A stretch of DNA of 64,000 nt from JAAXHB01 sp965221635 (lineage in GTDB: Bacteria > Actinomycetota > Acidimicrobiia > Acidimicrobiales > Aldehydirespiratoraceae), in contig OZ244902.1 in the NCBI GenBank assembly GCA_965221635.1, positions 2,170,001 to 2,234,000 of the forward strand, given 5' to 3'. The first letter of the stretch is position 1. Each line of letters begins with the position of its first letter. The translations under genes were made by a program, and so were the position numbers. Shown here piece by piece: positions 56,692 through 64,000 of this stretch. The notes beneath the pieces were generated by a model, which had not been told where the DNA came from, did no database searches, and was given only the letters and a program-made list of their open reading frames with translations.

Positions 56692-57812
56692 GGGAGATCC
56701 TCGGCGATCTCGATCGCTGGCAAGCCCAGGGGGCCACGATTGCGGTGGCACGGGTGGTCGACCTCGACGGGTCGGGCCCGCGGCGGCCGGGCGCGGCGAT
56801 GGCGGTCACCGCGGGCAGCGAGGTGGCCGGGTCGGTGTCGGGGGGTTGCGTGGAGGGCGCGGTGGTGATCGAAGCCCTCGACGTGCTCGAAGCCGACGAC
56901 CGTCGTATCGTCACATTCGGATACAGCGACGACGAGGCCTTCGCGGTGGGGCTCACCTGTGGCGGCACGATCCACTTGTTCGTGGAGCCATTCGACTGGG
57001 GATCGGTGTACTCACAGCTGCGAGAAGATCTGCTCGCAGAGCGTCCCGTGGCCCTCGCCACGGTCACCGAAGGCCCAAACGTGGGAGCGAAGCTGCTGGT
57101 GCGCACCGACGATCCCGCCCAGCCCCCAGATGATCCCGAGGCTTTGGTGATCGGTTCGCTTGGTTCCGAAGGGCTTGACCGGGTGGTTGAGCGTGACGCT
57201 CGGGCCGAGCTTGCGGTGGGCCGCTCGGGGATGCGCCATTACGGACCCGAAGGCGAGGCCCAGCAGCAGGAGGTGTCTGTCTTCGTGGAGAGCTTCGCGT
57301 CGCCGCCACGGATGCTCGTGTTCGGCGCGGTTGACTTCACCGCGGCTCTGGCACGGGTGGCGAAGGTGCTCGGCTACCGGGTGACGGTGTGCGACGCCCG
57401 TGAAGTGTTCGCCACACCCAGGCGGTTCCCGATGGCGGACGAAGTGGTGGTGTCTTGGCCCGACCGCCTGTTGGAGTCGGTGGGTTCGCGCCTCGGGCCC
57501 AACGACGCCGTTTGCGTGCTCACCCATGACGCCAAGTTCGACGTTCCGGCCATCGTGTCGGCGCTGGACACCGACGTGGGCTACATCGGGGTGATGGGCA
57601 GCAGGCGCACCCACCAGGACCGCACCGCGAGGCTCGTCGAGGCCGGGGTCACCCCCGATCAACTGGAGCGTCTGCATTCGCCGATCGGTTTGGACATCGG
57701 CGCGGTCACCCCCGAGGAGACCGCCATTTCGATCGTGTCGGAGATCATCGCCAAACGCACCGGCCGAGGCGCCCGGGCGCTGTCCGCAACGTCGGGTCCG
57801 ATCCACGACTGA
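56688..57812 (+). CDS. XdhC/CoxF-family molybdenum hydroxylase maturation protein
   Basis: A 374-residue two-domain XdhC-type protein. The N-terminal XdhC/CoxI domain has GSGPRRPGAAMAV, GSVSGGCVEGAVV and LTCGGTIHLFVEP; the C-terminal Rossmann domain has MLVFGAVDFTAALARVAKVLGY and IGVMGSRRTHQDR. XdhC binds molybdenum cofactor and helps its sulfuration before insertion into the large subunit. ATGA overlap with coxE. Confidence 0.92.
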   Translation: MREILGDLDRWQAQGATIAVARVVDLDGSGPRRPGAAMAVTAGSEVAGSVSGGCVEGAVVIEALDVLEADDRRIVTFGYSDDEAFAVGLTCGGTIHLFVEPFDWGSVYSQLREDLLAERPVALATVTEGPNVGAKLLVRTDDPAQPPDDPEALVIGSLGSEGLDRVVERDARAELAVGRSGMRHYGPEGEAQQQEVSVFVESFASPPRMLVFGAVDFTAALARVAKVLGYRVTVCDAREVFATPRRFPMADEVVVSWPDRLLESVGSRLGPNDAVCVLTHDAKFDVPAIVSALDTDVGYIGVMGSRRTHQDRTARLVEAGVTPDQLERLHSPIGLDIGAVTPEETAISIVSEIIAKRTGRGARALSATSGPIHD

Positions 57813-57813
57813 C

Positions 57814-58449
57814 ATGTCTGTCGAGGTCACCGAAGGTGGTGACGAGCTTGAAGAGTCACGACCGGCCCGGCCGCTGGGTGTGGCCGCGGTGGTGTTGGCG
57901 GCCGGCGCCGGCACCCGTTTCATAGGCGACCGGCACAAACTTCTCGAGTCCGTGGGTGGGGTGCCGGTGGTGCGCCGGGCGGTGGATGCGGCACTCGCCG
58001 CGGCTCTCGACGAGACAATCGTGGTGACCGGGGCGGTCGATTTGCTCGACGTGCTTCCCGAAGAGGTCACCGTGATCCGCAACGACGCCTGGGCCGAGGG
58101 GCAGGCCACCTCCCTCAACGCGGCCGTGGGTTACGCCGGTGTGAGGGGCCATCGCGCCCTGGTGTTCGGCTTGGGTGACCAGCCCGGAGTTCCCGCCTCG
58201 GCGTGGGCTGCCGTTGCCGGTTGCGAAGGCGACCTGGCGGTGGCCCAGTTCGGTCACAAGCGACGCCCCCCGGTTCGGATCGGTGCGGCGTTGTGGAGTC
58301 ACCTGCCGCTCACCGGCGACGAGGGAGGCCGGGTGCTGATGCGCCGGTTACCGCACCTGGTCACGCCGGTACCCTGCGAAGGCGATCCCGACGACATCGA
58401 CACCCTGGAGGACTTGCGACAATGGAGATCAGCAACTCGTTCGAGGTGA
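57814..58449 (+). CDS. MobA-like nucleotidyltransferase, probable molybdenum cofactor cytidylyltransferase
   Basis: A 211-residue NTP-transferase. The nucleotide loop reads VVLAAGAGTRFIGDRHKLLE, and a GLGDQPGVPASAW segment matches MocA, which adds CMP to molybdopterin to make the MCD form used by CoxL/XDH-type hydroxylases. It begins 1 base after xdhC. An extra ~23-residue acidic N-terminus precedes the fold. MobA or a sugar-nucleotide enzyme is an alternative, but context favours MocA. Confidence 0.85.
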   Translation: MSVEVTEGGDELEESRPARPLGVAAVVLAAGAGTRFIGDRHKLLESVGGVPVVRRAVDAALAAALDETIVVTGAVDLLDVLPEEVTVIRNDAWAEGQATSLNAAVGYAGVRGHRALVFGLGDQPGVPASAWAAVAGCEGDLAVAQFGHKRRPPVRIGAALWSHLPLTGDEGGRVLMRRLPHLVTPVPCEGDPDDIDTLEDLRQWRSATRSR

Positions 58450-59123
58450 CCAGCCCGCTGGACGAAACCTGGGCTGTGCTCACCGATGTGGAGCGAATCG
58501 CTCCGTGCCTTCCGGGAGCGAAACTCACCGGCGCCTCCGACGACGAATATCAGGGCATGGTGAAGGTGAAGGTGGGCCCGATCACGGTTCAGTACCGGGG
58601 CACGGCAACCTTCAGCGAGCGTGATGACAGCGCCCACCGCGCGGTGATCGTCGCCAAGGGCCGCGACACGCGCGGCGCCGGAAATGCGTCGGCCACCATC
58701 ACCGCCCAACTTCAGGAGATCGATTCGGGCAGCACCAGGGTGAACGTTCACACCGACATGGCGATCACCGGCAAGGTCGCGCAGTTCGGCAGGGGCGTGA
58801 TGGCCGACGTGAGCGCCAAGCTGATGGCCCAGTTCGCCGACAACCTGGCGGAGTTGATCGCAGCCTCAGGCGACCAAACCGAAGACGCCGAGGGTTCGTC
58901 GGCCCCGCAGGCCGCGTCGTCCACCGACGGTGACGCCGCATCACCGGCGCCCGCGACCCAATCGCAGCCCGCCGCGGATGGCGACGCATCCGCCGACGAC
59001 GACGATGTTGAGGCGGTCGACCTCTTGAGCGTGGCCGGCGCCCCGGTGCTGAAGCGGCTCGTGCCCCTGGTGGCGGTTGTGGCTGTGATCGTGGTGGTGA
59101 TCATCCTGGTTGCCGTCGCCTGA
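58422..59123 (+). CDS. coxG: CoxG-type SRPBCC protein with C-terminal membrane anchor
   Basis: A 233-residue protein: an N-terminal CoxG/SRPBCC domain (about 1-145, starting MEISNSFEVTSPLDETWAVL; motifs CLPGAKLTG and VKVKVGPITVQYRG), a disordered Ser/Ala/Asp linker and a C-terminal membrane segment (about 211-233). CoxG is thought to recruit CO dehydrogenase to the membrane, matching the anchor here. ATG 58422 overlaps the end of mocA by 28 bases. Last gene of the maturation cluster. Confidence 0.9.
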   Translation: MEISNSFEVTSPLDETWAVLTDVERIAPCLPGAKLTGASDDEYQGMVKVKVGPITVQYRGTATFSERDDSAHRAVIVAKGRDTRGAGNASATITAQLQEIDSGSTRVNVHTDMAITGKVAQFGRGVMADVSAKLMAQFADNLAELIAASGDQTEDAEGSSAPQAASSTDGDAASPAPATQSQPAADGDASADDDDVEAVDLLSVAGAPVLKRLVPLVAVVAVIVVVIILVAVA

Positions 59124-59310
59124 GCCTCGATCCGCCACCGTGGTGCGGCTTGCGGGTCGCTGAACCCGTCGGGCGGGCAGGTCACCACTCCGATGTCGGT
59201 GGCGCACAGGGCTGCCACCGCGCTCGAGGGTTGCGCCCGCGTTCAAGCCGTGCCAGGCATGAACGGCAGGCCTTGACCGCAGGAATCGACGGCAGGAATC
59301 GACGGCGGGC

Positions 59311-59814
59311 ATGAACGACAAGTCGGGTGACCTGCTGCGGGTGACGGAGCTATTGGGCCGTTCACCGCAATGCTCGTTTGACGTGGTGGCGCGTGACAGC
59401 GCCGGCGATCCGTTGGTGATCCGCAACGCGCCTCTGCTTGAGGACGGACGGCCGATGCCCACCCGTTACTGGCTGGTGGGCGCCGAGGCACGCCTGCAGG
59501 TGAGCAGGCTCGAATCACAAGGCGGGGTGCGCGCCGCGGAGGCCGCGGTGAACCCGTCGGTGCTTGCCGACGCGCACCGCCGTTACGCCACCGAGCGGGA
59601 CTCCGCGCTCCCCACCGGCCATGAGGGCCCGGTGCCCGCAGGTGGTGTGGGCGGCACGCGGCGGGGTGTGAAATGCCTGCACGCCCATTACGCCTGGCAC
59701 CTGGCCGGTGGTGACGACCCCGTGGGCCGCTGGGTGGCGGACCGGCTCCAGGCGGCAAACCAGCCGGGAGTTGTGCCCGCTGCCGGCGAAGCAGGCAGAA
59801 GGGTGGAGCTGTGA
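59311..59814 (+). CDS. DUF501 family protein
   Basis: A 167-residue protein with the DUF501 blocks: CSFDVVARDSAGDPLVIRNAPLL, PTRYWLVG and the C-terminal GTRRGVKCLHAHYAWHLAGG-type segment with Cys and His that may bind metal. Function is unknown. It is coupled to ppx by a GTGA overlap, the same order as Rv1025-Rv1026. A short direct repeat (AGGAATCGACGGC, twice) precedes the start. Confidence 0.88.
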   Translation: MNDKSGDLLRVTELLGRSPQCSFDVVARDSAGDPLVIRNAPLLEDGRPMPTRYWLVGAEARLQVSRLESQGGVRAAEAAVNPSVLADAHRRYATERDSALPTGHEGPVPAGGVGGTRRGVKCLHAHYAWHLAGGDDPVGRWVADRLQAANQPGVVPAAGEAGRRVEL

Positions 59815-60725
59815 GTCCGGTGGCGGTTGTCGACTGCGGCACCAACACCACCCGGCTGTTGATCACCGACGGATCCGACGGCGCAGGAGCGGAGAGGATC
59901 TCGAAGATCACCCGCCTTGGCCAAGGGGTGGACTCTTCGCGTCGCCTTCATGCCGATGCGATCAGCAGAACGCTGGACTGCCTGCGCGGCTATCGCGACA
60001 TCATCGACCGCTACGAGGTGTCGGCGTTGCGAGCCACGGCCACCTCCGCGGTGCGGGACTCGTTGAACAGCGCCGAGTTTCTCGACGCCGCCGCCGAGGT
60101 GATCGGCAGCCCCTTGGAGGTGCTCTCCGGGGTTGACGAGGCGGCATTGTCGTTTGAGGGTGCCGTGTCCGATCTTGATCCCGACCACGGCCCTTACCTG
60201 GTGGTGGACATCGGCGGTGGGTCAACCGAACTGTCCTACGGCGCGGCTACGTGTGAGAGTGCCGTTTCGCTGGACATCGGCAGCGTGCGACTCACCGAGA
60301 AGTTCATCCACCACGACCCGCCCCTGGGCGAAGAGCTGTCGGACTGCCTGTCGGTGATCGGTTTGCACCTCGACGACGCAGTCGCGGTGCTCGGAGACCT
60401 CCACGAAGAGTGCAAGCTTGTGGGTCTTGCCGGAACGATCACCACCATCGCCGCAGTGGAGATCGGCCTGGCCACCTATGACCGTGATGTGCTGCATCAT
60501 TTCGTGCTGTCCAAGGACGCCGCGGAGGACGTGTTCCGCAACCTGGCGGTGGAGGCGCTGCAGGACCGCCGTCACAATCCCGGCCTTGACCCCGGACGGG
60601 CCGACGTGATCGTTGCCGGTCTTTGCATCCTGGTGAGGATCATGCGCTACTTCGGATTTCAGGAATGTCTGGTGTCCGAACGCGACATTCTCGACGGTTT
60701 GGCATTGTCGCTGCTAAACCCGTAG
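59811..60725 (+). CDS. ppx: Ppx/GppA-family exopolyphosphatase
   Basis: A 304-residue actin-like ATPase-fold phosphatase. Phosphate-1 VVDCGTNTTRLLI lies at the N-terminus, followed by the adenosine/phosphate segments ALRATATSAVRD, YLVVDIGGGSTELSYG and LVGLAGTITTIAA. The short length (two domains) matches actinobacterial Ppx1-type enzymes, which act on short polyphosphate or (p)ppGpp. GTG 59811 overlaps the DUF501 stop. Confidence 0.92.
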   Translation: MSPVAVVDCGTNTTRLLITDGSDGAGAERISKITRLGQGVDSSRRLHADAISRTLDCLRGYRDIIDRYEVSALRATATSAVRDSLNSAEFLDAAAEVIGSPLEVLSGVDEAALSFEGAVSDLDPDHGPYLVVDIGGGSTELSYGAATCESAVSLDIGSVRLTEKFIHHDPPLGEELSDCLSVIGLHLDDAVAVLGDLHEECKLVGLAGTITTIAAVEIGLATYDRDVLHHFVLSKDAAEDVFRNLAVEALQDRRHNPGLDPGRADVIVAGLCILVRIMRYFGFQECLVSERDILDGLALSLLNP

Positions 60726-60814
60726 GCCGCCACACGGCCCGGATGGCCCGGGCGCACGACTTCACAAACCTTGGGCCGTGCGGTTTCGGTCCGGAGCCCG
60801 CGGTGGGGGCGAAC

Positions 60815-60820
60815 TAGGGT
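60815..60820 (+). promoter_or_regulatory. -10 element of the GNAT gene (leaderless)
   Basis: TAGGGT, 7 bases before GTG 60828. Confidence 0.5.
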
Positions 60821-60827
60821 GCGTTGC

Positions 60828-61484
60828 GTGACGACGCTGCTGGGCCGCAGGGTCATGCTTCGCCCTCTCACCCCGGCGGACTTCCCCGGTTGGCGTGAGG
60901 TGCGGTTGCGCAACCGTGACCGCTTGGCGCGTTGGGAACCCAAATCAGCGCCGGGCGCGCCCGACGTGGCGAGGGATGCGTCCGCGTTCGCCGACCGTTG
61001 CGCTTCTCGGCGCCGCGAGCGCGAGTGCGGCGCCGGGTACGGGTTCGGGGTGTTCGTTGACGGCGCCTTTCGGGGCGAGATGAACTTGTCCGCGATTCAG
61101 CGCGGCGCGTTTCAGTCGTGCTACGTGGGCTACTGGATCGACGAGGCGGTTGCCGGGCAGGGTTACACGCCTGAGGCGCTGGTGGTGGCCGCCCGGTTCG
61201 GGTTCGAGACGCTGCGCTTGCACCGGTTGCAGGTGTCGATAGTGCCTCGCAACCGGTCAAGCCTCAGAGTGGTGGAGAAGCTGGGGTTGCGCAACGAGGG
61301 ACTCGCCGAGCGTTACGTGCAAATCAACGGCGTGTGGGAAGACCACTACCGCTTCGCCATCACCATTGAGGAATGGCTCATGCGAGCAGATGACCTTCTC
61401 AGCCAGTGGGTGCTGCCGGTCATGGAGCGCCCCCAGCGCGCCTCTCTGTGGCGCCGCCGCTCAACCGCACCCACCAGGGGCTGA
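60828..61484 (+). CDS. RimJ/RimL-type GNAT N-acetyltransferase
   Basis: A 218-residue GNAT of the ribosomal-protein alanine acetyltransferase type: LGRRVMLRPLTPADFPGW at the start, the YWIDEAVAGQGYTPEAL acetyl-CoA loop (in place of a strict R-x-x-G-x-A), and the C-terminal NRSSLRVVEKLGLRNEGLAERYVQINGVWEDHYRFAI block of RimJ. A ~25-residue tail follows. Its stop codon is inside the first unit of a 21-bp tandem repeat. The substrate protein is unproven. Confidence 0.87.
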   Translation: MTTLLGRRVMLRPLTPADFPGWREVRLRNRDRLARWEPKSAPGAPDVARDASAFADRCASRRRERECGAGYGFGVFVDGAFRGEMNLSAIQRGAFQSCYVGYWIDEAVAGQGYTPEALVVAARFGFETLRLHRLQVSIVPRNRSSLRVVEKLGLRNEGLAERYVQINGVWEDHYRFAITIEEWLMRADDLLSQWVLPVMERPQRASLWRRRSTAPTRG

Positions 61485-61623
61485 CCGCCGCTCAAACCAC
61501 CCGACGGCCACCCACTCCAGGCTGACTGCCCCTCACCCCAGGCTGACAGTCACCACCTTGGGCTGACCGTCGTACACCTTGGGCTGGCCGCCTTACGCGT
61601 TGGACTGGCCGGGGCTGATCTGG
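61477..61623. repeat. Short tandem repeat, 21-bp units, between convergent genes
   Basis: Seven units in exact 21-base phase from 61477 to 61623. Those at 61519, 61540, 61561 and 61582 share RGGCTGACNGYC-type cores ending in CCTTG-like tails; 61498 is badly degenerate. The GNAT stop TGA is the TGA of unit 1. Confidence 0.85.
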
Positions 61624-61654
61624 CCCCGGATGCTCCTCGCAGGCGCGTTGCGCG

Positions 61655-62416
61655 CTAGGCCTTGCCCGCGATCTTGGTTTGCAGGTCCTTGACGAGGGTG
61701 CGGAAGTCGGGCTGTTCCAGCGACCAGTGCTGCGGGCCGAGTTCGTGGGCGACAGCCGCGTCGGAGCTGCTCACCTCGTCGAGCGCCAGGATGGTGGCCT
61801 TGGTGCGGGCCACCAGTTCCTTGGGTTGCGCCGCGGCACGGGCGGCCAGTTCGTGGGCTCGGCCCAGCAGCTGGTCGTCGTCCACAACGTCCCATGCCAG
61901 GCCCACGCGGTGCGCGTCGGCGGCGGAGAGGCGCTGCCCGAACACCACCATGGCCATGGTGGCGGTTCGCCCGGCGATGTGATGCAACCGCCAGGTGTGG
62001 CCACCGCCGGGATGCAAACCGATTTGCAGGAAACGCGACTCGAACCGGGCGTGTTCGCGGGCGGCTACCACCAGGTCGCAGGCCAGCACCATGTTCATGC
62101 CTGCACCCACCGCGGCGCCGTTCACGGCGGCCACCGTGGCCAGCGGCGAGTGGGCAAGGCGCAGGAAGCCCTCGTAGAGCACCTCGATTCCGGCGATGGT
62201 TTGCTCAGACAGCAGATCCGACAGGTCCGCACCTGCGCAAAAGCCTTTGCCTGCGCCTGTCACCACCACCGCACCCACAGCGGGGTCCGCTTCGAGTTCG
62301 TCGAGCGCGGCCACGAGTTCGTCGTTCAAGGCCTTGCTTACGGTGTTGCGTTTGGCGGGATCGTTGAGGGTGATCTGCGCCACCCTGTCGTTGATGTCGA
62401 CGTGTACGTAAGCCAT
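61655..62416 (-). CDS. Enoyl-CoA hydratase/isomerase family protein
   Basis: A 253-residue crotonase-fold protein. The oxyanion-hole segments are GKGFCAGADLSDLL and AAVNGAAVGAGMNMVLACDL; the second catalytic-glutamate position of canonical hydratases falls in RFLQIGLHPGGGHTW, where a His/Gly replaces it, so it may not be a simple hydratase. ATG 62416 has AATAAT 6 bases upstream on the minus strand, suggesting a leaderless start. No beta-oxidation partner is adjacent. Confidence 0.88.
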   Translation of the reverse strand: MAYVHVDINDRVAQITLNDPAKRNTVSKALNDELVAALDELEADPAVGAVVVTGAGKGFCAGADLSDLLSEQTIAGIEVLYEGFLRLAHSPLATVAAVNGAAVGAGMNMVLACDLVVAAREHARFESRFLQIGLHPGGGHTWRLHHIAGRTATMAMVVFGQRLSAADAHRVGLAWDVVDDDQLLGRAHELAARAAAQPKELVARTKATILALDEVSSSDAAVAHELGPQHWSLEQPDFRTLVKDLQTKIAGKA

Positions 62417-62512
62417 GCCCCAATTATTGCCCGCCAACCCACCAAGGGCGCAGGTCCAGCGGCGTGGGTGGTACACGTGCAGGGTTCAGCAACCGTGGGG
62501 GCCTCACACCGC

Positions 62513-62518
62513 TACCGT
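62513..62518 (+). promoter_or_regulatory. -10-like element upstream of the MFS gene
   Basis: TACCGT, 6 bases before ATG 62525 (an 18-codon frame) and 17 bases before the MFS GTG 62536. Confidence 0.35.
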
Positions 62519-62524
62519 GACCCG

Positions 62525-62581
62525 ATGCCGGAACCGTGGCGGTCACCCTGGCTGGTGGCCGCGAACATCGTGAGCCTTTGA
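62525..62581 (+). CDS. Possible 18-residue leader peptide frame ahead of the MFS gene
   Basis: ATG 62525 begins an 18-codon frame (MPEPWRSPWLVAANIVSL) whose TGA overlaps an in-frame TTG of the MFS gene as TTGA, the same coupling seen between dapF and hflX. With TACCGT 6 bases upstream it could be a leaderless translated leader. It may equally be chance. Confidence 0.25.
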   Translation: MPEPWRSPWLVAANIVSL

Positions 62582-63924
62582 CCTTGCCCGAGAGCACCGA
62601 GGAGGACGCCGGCGACCACCCCGCCAAGGGCTTGCGCCGAACGTTCGCCTCGCTTCGTTATCGCAACTTCCGGTACTTCTGGATTGGCGGGCTGATCTCC
62701 AACACCGGCCGTTTCTTTCAGGTGCTCACCTTGCCGGTGGTGATCTGGCAGCTCACACGCGATCCGGGCTGGGTGGGCTTCACCGGTTTCATGCAGTTCC
62801 TGCCGATGGCCTTGATGGCGCCGGTGGCCGGGCCGCTCGCCGATCGCTACCCGCGGCGAAAGATGCTGATGGTCACCCAGTCGATGATGATGGCAATTGC
62901 GCTGCTGTTCGCGGCGATGTGGTGGTCGGGGGTGCGCTGGCCGTTCGCGTACGCGGCGATGGCGGTGCTCGCAGGAGCGGCGGGCGGGTTGAACCTGCCT
63001 GCCTGGCAGGCTTTCGTGAGCGAACTCGTGCCTCGCCGGTTGATGCTCAACGCGGTCACCTTGAACTCGGCGCAGTTCAACTCGTCACGGCTGCTCGGCC
63101 CGGTGCTGGCAGGCGTCACCGTCACAACCGCAGGGCCCGGAACCGCTTTCGCTCTCAATTCGGTCACCTACGTGGCGGTGATCGTGGCGCTTTGGGCCAT
63201 CGACGTTCCCGGCGTGGCCCGCGCGGCGAGCGCTCAGCCGTTGCGTCCGGTGCGCAACCTGGTGGACACGATGCGCTACATACGCCGGCGGCCCAGCATC
63301 GACATCGCCATCGCCACGGTGGCCGTGGTGGGCTTTTTTGGACTGTCGGTGCAGATTCTCAGCGTGGTGATCGCCGAGGACGTGTTCGGCAGGGGGCCCA
63401 CCGGTTACGGGGTGATGCTCACCATGTTGGGTGTGGGCACCGTGTTGGCGGTGCCTGTTTTGGCCTCGCTCGGTGACCACTTGTCGCGTTCGGCCATTCA
63501 GGGCTTGGCCCTGGTGGTGTACGGGGTGTCGTTGGTGGGCCTCGGGTTGTCGCCAAGCTTCGGTGTGGCGTTGGTGGCCATGGCCGGTCTGGGCGCGGCG
63601 CACCTCACCTCCGCGAGCACCCTCAACACCACGGTGCAACTCCAGGTGGACGAAGAGCACCGGCGTGCGCAGGTGCTGGCCATCTACATGATGTCGCTGC
63701 TGTTCGCAGCGCCGCTGGGTCAGCTCACCCTGGGGCAGATGATCGAGGTGATCGGCCCTCGCCTCACCTTCGGCCTGTCGGGTGTGGTGATGTTGCTGGT
63801 CGCCGCCGTCCTTGTGACCACCGGCAGCCTCAAGCGTTTCGACACCGAGGTGGGCTCCTACGAGCCAGAGGTGCTCCCCGAGGTTCATCCAACAACCCCA
63901 GCCCCACCCCACCCCCACCCCTAA
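62536..63924 (+). CDS. MFS transporter (EntS/MFS_3-like)
   Basis: A 462-residue integral membrane transporter with about twelve hydrophobic segments. Features include the entry motif SLRYRNFRYFWIGGLISNTGR (in two parts), the loop 2-3 motif GPLADRYPRRKMLM and mid-protein NSAQFNSSRLLGPVLAG, typical of the EntS-like drug/siderophore exporter group. A Pro/His tail ends it. GTG 62536 is the first start; TTG 62578 (coupled to the short frame above) would remove 14 non-conserved residues and is a real alternative. The substrate is unknown. Confidence 0.9.
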   Translation: MAVTLAGGREHREPLTLPESTEEDAGDHPAKGLRRTFASLRYRNFRYFWIGGLISNTGRFFQVLTLPVVIWQLTRDPGWVGFTGFMQFLPMALMAPVAGPLADRYPRRKMLMVTQSMMMAIALLFAAMWWSGVRWPFAYAAMAVLAGAAGGLNLPAWQAFVSELVPRRLMLNAVTLNSAQFNSSRLLGPVLAGVTVTTAGPGTAFALNSVTYVAVIVALWAIDVPGVARAASAQPLRPVRNLVDTMRYIRRRPSIDIAIATVAVVGFFGLSVQILSVVIAEDVFGRGPTGYGVMLTMLGVGTVLAVPVLASLGDHLSRSAIQGLALVVYGVSLVGLGLSPSFGVALVAMAGLGAAHLTSASTLNTTVQLQVDEEHRRAQVLAIYMMSLLFAAPLGQLTLGQMIEVIGPRLTFGLSGVVMLLVAAVLVTTGSLKRFDTEVGSYEPEVLPEVHPTTPAPPHPHP

Positions 63925-64000
63925 CCCACCGCCCCCACCCCACCCGGTCCTGGCGGCTCGTGGAGTTCCCACTACGTGCGCAGAAGCCGAGTCCACGATG

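Overview
The window is GC-rich chromosomal DNA with tightly packed housekeeping genes. Gene content and order point to an actinomycete (Actinomycetota). LexA-box architecture, many leaderless starts with TANNNT -10 hexamers, Rpf-like, FtsB-like, DUF501 and Ppx genes, and the tiny ribosomal proteins bL37 and bS22 all fit. A B12-dependent ribonucleotide reductase, a proteobacterial-type DapD and a coxDEFG-like cluster suggest a deep lineage such as Acidimicrobiia; that placement is inference. I see no phage, insertion sequence, rRNA operon or CRISPR array.

Layout. 3-4126: the 3' end of a repeat-built surface protein, a GNAT protein and msrB. 4370-14198: LexA-controlled recA, then miaB-miaA-dapF-hflX and the succinylase-branch lysine/DAP genes dapC-dapD-dapE. 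14259-19933: lexA, a divergent LysM membrane protein that looks like a YneA/DivS/ChiZ-type SOS division inhibitor, a RibD-C reductase and nrdJ. 20130-23824: YihY/BrkB membrane protein, acyl-CoA dehydrogenase and lgt. 23969-31425 (minus strand): a probable transcription unit running queuosine-salvage protein, BMP lipoprotein, ABC ATPase, two permeases and a PhyH dioxygenase. 31675-39035: bL37, ychF, DUF192, rsmI, metG, tatD, an Rpf-like protein and rsmA. 39210-41540: a stand-alone CoxL-like molybdenum hydroxylase large subunit (minus). 41905-53845: ispE, bS22 (minus), tRNA-Gln, prs, rplY, pth, mfd, a parvulin lipoprotein, mazG, eno and an ftsB-like gene. 54017-59123: a thioesterase and a molybdenum-hydroxylase maturation cluster (coxD, coxE, xdhC, mocA, coxG). 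59311-63924: DUF501, ppx, GNAT, enoyl-CoA hydratase (minus) and an MFS transporter.

How it fits together. Two blocks known from Mycobacterium tuberculosis gene order (recA-miaB-miaA-dapF-hflX-lexA-LysM, and rsmI-metG-tatD-rpf-ksgA-ispE...prs-rplY-pth-mfd-mazG-eno-ftsB-DUF501-ppx) lie together here. SOS control is visible as perfect GAAC-N4-GTTC boxes at recA and between lexA and the LysM gene. The lexA/LysM intergenic region also holds seven same-strand DnaA-box-like motifs in near-perfect helical phase, the most unusual signal I found. The second is a set of short tandem repeats (14-, 16-, 17- and 21-bp units, each a different sequence) placed at gene ends, mostly between convergent genes, with neighbouring stop codons inside repeat-like units. 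The nrdJ leader is a C-rich, G-poor repeat tract with a Rho-site-like composition.
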